Notes under the pieces: model-generated
Told to the model about the DNA's origin: nothing
The model's input: only the letters and a program-made list of their open reading frames with translations
Database searches by the model: none
In this document: one piece after another, positions 23,778 to 28,186 of the stretch
Position numbering within the stretch: position 1 is the first letter of the stretch
How the letters are laid out: each line of letters opens with the position of its first letter
Program-made: the position numbers and the translations under genes
DNA from: a virus
DNA length: 28,186 nt
Strand: one strand, 5' to 3'
IMG/VR virus record: IMGVR_UViG_3300033571_001608
Span: 1-28,186 of that record

Positions 23778-24222
23778 TCTTAGTATAAGCGATGGCGAGC
23801 CAATAACATATGACTTTTTACAACAACTTGTAAAGGTCGTAAACGACCTTGACTCAAAAATCAATGGCAATAGGAGAGCCAACTCACAAAAAATTTCAGT
23901 GGTTGGATCTGGCCTTACCAATCTACAAACAATTACAGTTGTTTGTGATAGTCAAATAATTAATATTGGTGAGAAGCAAACATATAAGGATAACATAAAG
24001 TTTCCTGCCGCCACATTTGGGCAGGTTCCACATATTGTTGCTAGCATCGCGGATCTTGATGCATCAGGACAAGACATTCTTAATGCTCCTTATGCTACAG
24101 TATCTATTGGCAAGGTGTCCAAAGGACAGTTTGAGTGTAGAGTAGATGTCCTAAAGGCAAGTGCCAAGAACACACAAATAAAAGTGAATTATATTGCCAT
24201 CGGAAAAGGTTCGACAACGTAG
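23770..24222 (+). CDS. H-type-lectin-like putative receptor-binding tail protein
   Basis: The 150-aa product starts at ATG 23770, overlapping the previous gene by 8 bases (TAGAGG at 23755-23760 upstream). Residues ~1-45 form a helical, polar section (DFLQQLVKVVNDLDSKI), suited to trimerisation or attachment. Residues ~75-148 follow the H-type lectin pattern: a DNIKFPAATFGQVPHIVASI strand pair, a D-rich loop, VSIGKVSKGQFECRV, and a closing VNYIAIG that matches the lectin's V.W.AIG ending. H-type lectin folds occur in phage tail fibres and bind sugars. Its place after the main fibre suggests a second receptor-binding or side-fibre protein. The match is from pattern memory, not a search, and the exact sugar-binding residues cannot be assigned. 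Confidence 0.5.
   Translation: MSNLSISDGEPITYDFLQQLVKVVNDLDSKINGNRRANSQKISVVGSGLTNLQTITVVCDSQIINIGEKQTYKDNIKFPAATFGQVPHIVASIADLDASGQDILNAPYATVSIGKVSKGQFECRVDVLKASAKNTQIKVNYIAIGKGSTT
23833..23850 (+). other. Hairpin inside the lectin-like gene
   Basis: AAGGTCG and CGACCTT (23833-23839, 23844-23850) pair perfectly over 7 bp around loop TAAA. No T run follows, so it is not an intrinsic terminator. It may be a chance mRNA structure. Confidence 0.35.
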
Positions 24223-24673
24223 CGTTAAGTATGTTATGGTGGAGTCCGACCACCCGAAATCTATCGACGGCAAATACTATGAACACATCCTTGTTGCAGA
24301 AAAACATTTGAATAGAATGCTTTTTGATAGGGAAACAGTTCATCATATAAATGAAATAAGATCCGACAACAGAATAGAAAATCTTTTCGTGTGTAGCAGA
24401 ACGCAGCACGATAAAGCACATGGAATGAAGACGGTATCACGATACCGTCTTTTTCCACATTGGTTATCAAAGAAATGTAAGAAGTGTCATGTGGTATTCT
24501 ATGCACCACCACATGTTATAAAGAATAGATCACGGTGTAGTGTAAACTGCAAGCCAGTAAGAGTTGACAAACAGTGTCATGGTTGTGGTAACATCTTTAC
24601 TGTGCCGATTTATACCCAAGCACAACGAACATTCTGCTCTAGAAGGTGCAGAAGAAAGGTTGATCGTGAATAA
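24194..24673 (+). CDS. HNH homing-type endonuclease with two zinc ribbons
   Basis: The 159-aa reading starts at TTG 24194 and overlaps the lectin-like gene by 29 bases; ATG 24236 is an alternative but removes the first conserved strand (VKYVMVESDHP). The core follows the familiar pattern of small phage HNH proteins: YEHILVAEKHLNR, then His50-His51-x-Asn53, Asp58-Asn59, Asn63, His72 and His76. These would bind the metal and cut DNA. Two Cx2C...Cx3C ribbons follow (Cys95/98/115/119 and Cys128/131/148/152), likely DNA-binding. Such genes act as homing endonucleases or as packaging helpers; here it stands alone between tail and replication genes, favouring a free-standing homing type. A perfect terminator hairpin lies in the linker at 24428-24454. 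Confidence 0.8.
   Translation: MPSEKVRQRSVKYVMVESDHPKSIDGKYYEHILVAEKHLNRMLFDRETVHHINEIRSDNRIENLFVCSRTQHDKAHGMKTVSRYRLFPHWLSKKCKKCHVVFYAPPHVIKNRSRCSVNCKPVRVDKQCHGCGNIFTVPIYTQAQRTFCSRRCRRKVDRE
24428..24454 (+). terminator. Perfect intrinsic terminator hairpin inside the HNH gene
   Basis: AAGACGGTAT and ATACCGTCTT (24428-24437, 24442-24451) pair perfectly over 10 bp with loop CACG, and the right arm runs into TTTTT ending at 24454. It codes for the linker between the HNH core and the zinc ribbons (about residues 79-87). It has all parts of an intrinsic terminator and lies at the border between tail and replication genes. Confidence 0.75.
24514..24522 (+). promoter_or_regulatory. Possible extended -10 promoter (TGTTATAAA) after the internal terminator
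   Basis: TG-N-TATAAA lies 60 bases after the terminator inside the HNH gene, with no clear -35. It could start transcription of the replication genes, but such matches are common in AT-rich DNA. Confidence 0.25.
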
Positions 24674-25421
24674 CGACATAAAGTGGATGATGTGCTCAGA
24701 TGTGCATTTTCCAAGACATGACCCAAGAAAAGTCGAACTATTTCTAAAAGTTATGAAATGGTTCAAGCCACACGCAGTTGATCTGCTTGGCGATATTGAT
24801 GACGCCGACTCAACAAGTAGGTGGGCGGCAGACAAGCCACTAGAAATGTCTGTGTCCCTTGAGGATGGCGGGGTTCGTGAGACCCGTCAGTTTCTCAAGG
24901 ATATTAGAAAGATAGTGCCGAACGCAGACTGCCATTTTCATGACGGCAATCATGGATGGACAAGGCATGGCGACTATCTTGCAAAGAAGGCTCCACAGAT
25001 TCTTGACTATGTAACCCCTCAGTCTCTATATGACTATGAGGGCGCTGGATTCCAGTGGCATCTATATCAAGATCCACCAGTAAAAAGGTTCGGTGATATG
25101 TATGGTCATCACGGAGAATCAATTTCCAAGCATTCTGGAGAGTCGGTTCGTAATGATGTAAACAATTGGGGCGTATCTCTGGTTCGCGGCCATTCACACA
25201 GAATGGGTGCGTACTTTATGACCTATAATCTAACTGGACAAGAGTTGCGCGGATATGAGATTGGGCATCTGTGTGACGAGTCGCAAATGGACTACAGTAT
25301 TCAGAAGAACTGGCAGGCAGGATTCGCCATCGCCCACGTTGTTGATGATTACCCACATATGCAATTAATTCAAATTCATGACTACACATGTGTAGTTGAT
25401 GGTAAGGTTTTCCAGGCATAA
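24666..25421 (+). CDS. Calcineurin-like metallophosphoesterase
   Basis: The best start is GTG 24666 with AAAGG at 24655-24659 (spacing 6), overlapping the HNH stop codon by 8 bases and giving 251 aa. Metal-binding motifs appear in the family order: Asp12-x-His14 (SDVHFPRH), Gly-Asp43-x-x-Asp46 (LGDIDD), Gly-Asn95-His96 (DGNHG), His148 (YGHHGE) and Gly175-His-Ser-His178 (RGHSHR). The enzyme would use two metal ions to cleave phosphoesters; phage relatives include 2',3'-cyclic phosphatases and nucleases. The residue after GNH is Gly rather than the usual Asp or Glu. Context with HNH and helicase genes suggests DNA or RNA metabolism. Substrate is unknown. Confidence 0.85.
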   Translation: MNNDIKWMMCSDVHFPRHDPRKVELFLKVMKWFKPHAVDLLGDIDDADSTSRWAADKPLEMSVSLEDGGVRETRQFLKDIRKIVPNADCHFHDGNHGWTRHGDYLAKKAPQILDYVTPQSLYDYEGAGFQWHLYQDPPVKRFGDMYGHHGESISKHSGESVRNDVNNWGVSLVRGHSHRMGAYFMTYNLTGQELRGYEIGHLCDESQMDYSIQKNWQAGFAIAHVVDDYPHMQLIQIHDYTCVVDGKVFQA

Positions 25422-25612
25422 TGTATTGCAAGAAGTGCGACGGTAGAGTCCTCATTGATAGATCGCTAGGAAGCGAAGTACATGTTGAACTCTACTGCTT
25501 GTGCTGTGGCAAAAGATGGGTCTTTAGACATCCACAAAATCATGGAGCATTTGGAGTATGGATACAGAAGGTAGAAAAGAAGTTTCTTCACCTAAGCAGT
25601 ATGGGGCACTGA
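25421..25612 (+). CDS. Small zinc-ribbon protein
   Basis: The 63-aa product starts at ATG 25421, overlapping the phosphoesterase stop codon by one base (TAATG). Cys3/Cys6 and Cys26/Cys29 (CKKC and CLCCG) form a Cx2C-x19-Cx2C zinc ribbon; the fourth Cys at position 28 sits inside the second pair. The rest is basic with Trp and His (KRWVFRHPQNHG). Short phage zinc-ribbon proteins bind DNA, RNA or host polymerase parts, but none of these is shown here. Its last 55 bases overlap the start of the next gene in another frame. Confidence 0.65.
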   Translation: MYCKKCDGRVLIDRSLGSEVHVELYCLCCGKRWVFRHPQNHGAFGVWIQKVEKKFLHLSSMGH

Positions 25613-26091
25613 AGAAAAAGAAGCATTCTAGAAAAGTTTTCATCAATGGTGAATTGCATGAAAAGATTCATATCAATTTGCCAGCAGATGTCATAACTAC
25701 ATTTAACTATATTCAAGACAAAATAGTTAAGTATCCATATAAGTCTATCAAGCCTTATATGCAAAGAGCCTATACTATTGGAGAGGCTGCAAAAATTATT
25801 AGAAGGCACCCAGATAGAATTAGATCGTATGTAAGTTCTGGTGAACTTCCTCGTCCACAACAGGCAGGCAATTTAGGAAACTGGTATTTCTGTGATGATG
25901 ACATATTAAATTTACAAGACTTTTTTGCCAATGTTCATTTTGGTAGACCAAGAAATGACGGAGCAATCACACCTAAACGAGATTCCGTGACAAAAGAAGA
26001 AGTAGATGCTAGGCTAGGTCGCAGAGAAGTTTTGTATGTACAAAACGATGATGGCGAATTCATACCAGTTTGGAGGACAATAGAATTTTGA
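25558..26091 (+). CDS. MerR/excisionase-like helix-turn-helix DNA-binding protein
   Basis: The 177-aa reading starts at ATG 25558 with GGAG at 25544-25547 (spacing 10), overlapping the zinc-ribbon gene by 55 bases. Residues ~1-35 are basic and polar, residues ~36-65 mixed. Residues ~71-122 form a winged helix-turn-helix of the MerR/excisionase kind: AYTIGEAAKIIRRHPDRIRSYVSSGELP with a following NWYFCDDDILNLQDFF wing and helix. The C-terminus is acidic and polar. Phages place such proteins before DnaB helicases, so it may recognise the replication origin or regulate this operon. It lacks the long dimerisation helix and effector domain of true MerR regulators. No partner integrase is visible, so an excisionase role is not supported. 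Confidence 0.65.
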   Translation: MDTEGRKEVSSPKQYGALKKKKHSRKVFINGELHEKIHINLPADVITTFNYIQDKIVKYPYKSIKPYMQRAYTIGEAAKIIRRHPDRIRSYVSSGELPRPQQAGNLGNWYFCDDDILNLQDFFANVHFGRPRNDGAITPKRDSVTKEEVDARLGRREVLYVQNDDGEFIPVWRTIEF

Positions 26092-26399
26092 TTTTCAAAA
26101 AGAAGAAAAGTAGACAAGAAAGACTGGTTGACTTTATTGGTGATGAAACAATTAGTGGCGACAGCACTCTTATTGCCACTGTGCTTTGTCTAATGGAGAG
26201 TTCAGAACTAGCAATCAAAAACAAAGATATAGATGCCTTGTTAAGAACTGCAAGGGCCTGGTATGATGTGTCCAAAGATTTACTTGGTATTGCAGCGGTA
26301 GAAGAAAATAAAGCACCATTTGGTTTTGGAGTTATGGAACTAGCAGAGGTTGGTGAAGAAGATGGAGTTGAATCCGACAAGAGTTCGCGTCGGTCTTAA
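26088..26399 (+). CDS. Small protein of unknown function in the replication operon
   Basis: The preferred start is TTG 26088, overlapping the previous stop codon by 4 bases, with GGAGGA at 26072-26077 (spacing 10); this gives 103 aa. A longer reading from TTG 26070 has no ribosome site. The product begins with a very basic run (MIFKKKKSRQERL), then two predicted helices (residues ~25-70; LIATVLCLMESSELAIKNKDIDALLRTARAWY), and ends acidic (VGEEDGVESDKSS). The family is not recognised. Charge layout and the gene context suggest a DNA-associated protein, but this is inference. Confidence 0.55.
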   Translation: MIFKKKKSRQERLVDFIGDETISGDSTLIATVLCLMESSELAIKNKDIDALLRTARAWYDVSKDLLGIAAVEENKAPFGFGVMELAEVGEEDGVESDKSSRRS

Positions 26400-26571
26400 G
26401 TTTGTCAAGAACCTTGGAAACTATGAAAGTATCCATGTTGATGTTGGCATAGAAGACTTTGTTCGTGACAAGGAAAGTGTAGATGACGCATTTGAGCGAG
26501 TCTACGCATATGTAGAAAAGAAGTTGGTTGAAAAGGTACAGGACATAGAGGAAGATCTGAATGGCAAGTAA
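26362..26571 (+). CDS. Small conserved-looking phage protein of unknown function
   Basis: The start ATG 26362 gives 69 aa (MELNPTRVRVGLKF...); a TTG at 26350 would add four residues. It overlaps the previous gene by 38 bases. The pattern is two strands (RVRVGLKF and ESIHVDVGIEDFV) followed by a long charged helix (SVDDAFERVYAYVEKKLVEKV). I have a sense of having seen this pattern in small proteins near phage replication genes, but I cannot name a function. It could be a single-domain accessory protein of the primosome. Confidence 0.5.
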   Translation: MELNPTRVRVGLKFVKNLGNYESIHVDVGIEDFVRDKESVDDAFERVYAYVEKKLVEKVQDIEEDLNGK

Positions 26572-26896
26572 GTCCTTCAAGTTAGAGTTTGCCGTGATTG
26601 GCAGGTACGAAGCCATGTATCTTGAAAAGTATGGAAGCAAAGTCGAGATCAACAAATACAAGGAAAAGTGGGCGGTCTCTTCTCTCATAGAAGACTTTGG
26701 ATACGACACGGTTCTCCAGTGCCTTGAGTATTATTTCAAGACAGATAAGGATGGACATCCACTATCCTACTTTTTCTTTAACTTCGAACAACTTAAGAGT
26801 ATCATGAGCGAGAAGATGCGAGACGACGAACTGAGAGCAGAACGCCGCCGCAAGACACAAGAATTGGCTAGGGAGTATTTGAATGGCGTACAGTGA
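26561..26896 (+). CDS. Candidate helicase loader or replication accessory protein
   Basis: The 111-aa product starts at ATG 26561, overlapping the previous gene by 11 bases, and its end overlaps the helicase start by 14 bases. It is helical throughout: RYEAMYLEKYGSKVEINKYKEKW, a LIEDFGYDTVLQCLEYYF section, an aromatic HPLSYFFFNFEQL stretch, and a basic C-terminal helix (DDELRAERRRKTQELAREYL). Small helical proteins encoded directly before a phage DnaB helicase are often its loader or a primosomal partner. There is no Walker motif, so an ATP-using DnaC-type loader is ruled out; an ATP-independent one (as in the lambda P or SPP1 gp39 style) remains possible. Confidence 0.5.
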   Translation: MASKSFKLEFAVIGRYEAMYLEKYGSKVEINKYKEKWAVSSLIEDFGYDTVLQCLEYYFKTDKDGHPLSYFFFNFEQLKSIMSEKMRDDELRAERRRKTQELAREYLNGVQ

Positions 26897-28100
26897 TGAA
26901 GTAGAAGTTATCTCTGCGCTGTGTAAAAATAAGGATATCCACACCATGTATGATAATGGTGCAGACCATCTTATTACGCACTGTGCTGATGTTTGGGGCT
27001 TTATCAAAGACTACTACTCTCAGACCAAGCAGGTTCCAGATTCAGACTTGGTTGCTACTAGATTTAGAGATTTTGATCCAGTCGATGCTGGCCCCACAAT
27101 CTATCACATTGACAAACTGCGGTCGTCGTATCTTGATGAATCTATGCGTAATGCTGTGCGAACTGCCGCTACGCTTCTGCAAAATAATGAATCAGCACGG
27201 GCGCTACAAGAACTTACTAGCAGTATTTCTTCTATTGCCAGGGTTACTTCAAAGGCCCGCGATATCGATGTAACTGATATTGATGATGCAGTCTCCTACT
27301 TTGAAAAACTAAAGGAGTCTGCTGAGAATGGATGCGTCGGTATCAAGACCAATATCGCAGCATTTGATGCCTGCCTTCCAATGGGAATATCCAAGGGACA
27401 GTTGGGTGTCTTGCTTGCATACCCAGCAATTGGTAAATCTTGGCTTGCACTTTACTTTGCTGTGCAGGCTTGGCGTGTAGGTAGAACACCTATGATTATC
27501 AGTCTTGAGATGACTGAGCATGAGGTTCGTAATAGAGTTTTCACCATTCTTGGCAATGGAAGATTTTCTCACCGTGCAATGAGTGCTGGCAGGCTGGATG
27601 AAAGTGACTTTCGTGATTGGGCAGACCGCGAACTCAAGAATAAGCCACCATTTAAAATCATCTCAAATGAGATTGGCTCAGAGACAACGCCGAATCTTAT
27701 TGCCTCAAAGATTGAGCAATACAAGCCAGATATAGTATTCATTGACTACCTACAGTTGATGAGTGACAACGCTGGCACTACCAGTAATGAGACTGTAAAG
27801 ATTAAGAATCTTTCTAGAGAACTTAAGATGCTCGCTATAACTCAGGAGATTCCAGTTATTGCAATTGCGTCTGCCACCCCAGACGACGCATCTGACTTGG
27901 AATCTGTTCCACAGTTGGGTCAGGTGGCGTGGTCAAAGCAGATTGCCTACGATGCAGACTTCGTTCTTGCTCTTGGCAGGAAACAGAATAGTGACGCTAT
28001 TGAGGTTGCATTTAGGAAGAATAGAAATGGCTTTCTGGGAGACTTCATTCTAGTAGCAGACTTTGACTCTGGCAGATTCAAGGAATACAACGACCTATAA
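26883..28100 (+). CDS. dnaB: DnaB-like replicative DNA helicase
   Basis: This 405-aa RecA-fold ATPase would unwind DNA at the phage replication fork. Residues ~1-130 match the helical N-terminal domain that contacts primase. The ATPase domain holds a Walker A-type P-loop at residues 179-186 (AYPAIGKS), ISLEM near 212, Walker B ending at Asp288 (VFIDYLQLM), and a late basic FRKNRNG motif that fits the arginine-finger/beta-hairpin region of DnaB proteins. The first residue of the P-loop is Ala instead of the usual Gly. Length is slightly shorter than bacterial DnaB (about 450-470 aa) but normal for phages. It starts at ATG 26883, overlapping the previous gene by 14 bases, and is the last gene of the operon before a promoter-like site. 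Confidence 0.9.
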   Translation: MAYSDEVEVISALCKNKDIHTMYDNGADHLITHCADVWGFIKDYYSQTKQVPDSDLVATRFRDFDPVDAGPTIYHIDKLRSSYLDESMRNAVRTAATLLQNNESARALQELTSSISSIARVTSKARDIDVTDIDDAVSYFEKLKESAENGCVGIKTNIAAFDACLPMGISKGQLGVLLAYPAIGKSWLALYFAVQAWRVGRTPMIISLEMTEHEVRNRVFTILGNGRFSHRAMSAGRLDESDFRDWADRELKNKPPFKIISNEIGSETTPNLIASKIEQYKPDIVFIDYLQLMSDNAGTTSNETVKIKNLSRELKMLAITQEIPVIAIASATPDDASDLESVPQLGQVAWSKQIAYDADFVLALGRKQNSDAIEVAFRKNRNGFLGDFILVADFDSGRFKEYNDL

Positions 28101-28102
28101 GT

Positions 28103-28111
28103 TGCTATAAT
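28103..28111 (+). promoter_or_regulatory. Extended -10 promoter (TGCTATAAT)
   Basis: TG-N-TATAAT, a full consensus extended -10, lies 3 bases after the helicase stop codon; no clear -35 is seen. It is the first gap of more than 30 bases after a long run of overlapping genes and would drive the next gene, whose first codon may be ATG 28154. Confidence 0.45.
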
Positions 28112-28153
28112 AACCATGTGGATAATCTTTTTGTTGGACATAAAAGAATAGTA

Positions 28154-28186
28154 ATGTTTCAAATCGATGGACAAATCGATACGGAC
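28154..28186 (+). CDS. Start of a gene cut by the right edge
   Basis: ATG 28154 opens a frame with no stop up to the window end, coding for 11 residues (MFQIDGQIDTD). A weak AAAAGAA purine run lies about 6 bases upstream. Its position behind a helicase and a promoter suggests another replication gene, but 11 residues cannot show this. Confidence 0.35.
   Translation, partial: MFQIDGQIDTD

Noticed and set aside
28115-28150. 11-codon frame from ATG 28115 after the promoter
   Set aside because: Too short, no ribosome site, and it lies just before a better start at 28154.
1-28186. tRNA genes, CRISPR arrays, integrase/attachment site, holin/endolysin cassette
   Set aside because: None was seen; the only peptidase-type lytic domain is the one in the tape measure, and lysis genes must lie outside the window if present.

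Overview
The window is one stretch of a tailed double-stranded DNA phage (or prophage) genome. All genes read on the + strand, are tightly packed and often overlap by 1 to 29 bases. The order is the usual siphovirus one: scaffold, major capsid protein, head-tail connectors, tail terminator, tail tube, frameshifted tail-assembly chaperones, a very long tape measure protein (2169 aa), baseplate and minor tail proteins, tail fibre, then DNA-metabolism genes. The absence of sheath or wedge genes and the tape measure length favour a long non-contractile tail. From memory, the capsid, connector, chaperone and hub sequences look most like phages of Actinobacteria. The DNA, however, is AT-leaning and uses AGA for most arginines, so a low-GC host (for example a freshwater actinobacterium) is a guess only.

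Bases 1-613 are the end of a scaffold-like or protease-scaffold ORF that is open to the left edge. Bases 641-5199 hold capsid, connectors, tail terminator and tail tube. The two most abundant virion proteins, capsid and tube, are each followed by a strong hairpin and then a TATAAT hexamer. Bases 5294-5973 encode chaperones G and G-T through a -1 frameshift at CCCAAAT. Bases 5966-12475 are the tape measure, with a C-terminal NlpC/P60-type peptidase domain. Bases 12475-19392 carry five baseplate or minor tail proteins, including a 1344-aa hub-like protein. Bases 19398-23273 are a modular tail fibre. Three small genes follow, the last with an H-type-lectin-like pattern.

From 24194 the content changes to DNA metabolism: an HNH endonuclease with two zinc ribbons (and a perfect intrinsic-terminator hairpin inside its coding sequence), a calcineurin-like phosphoesterase, a small zinc-ribbon protein, a MerR/excisionase-like HTH protein, three small unknowns and a DnaB-like replicative helicase. 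A consensus extended -10 promoter follows the helicase, with the first codons of another gene at the right edge.

I saw no tRNA, CRISPR array, reverse transcriptase, integrase, lysis cassette or recognisable anti-defence system. The least ordinary signals are the terminator inside the HNH gene, the hairpin-plus-TATAAT cassettes after capsid and tube genes, the abutting hairpins after the frameshift site, the near-identical but synonymously diverged tail fibre modules, and the possible nested scaffold start.
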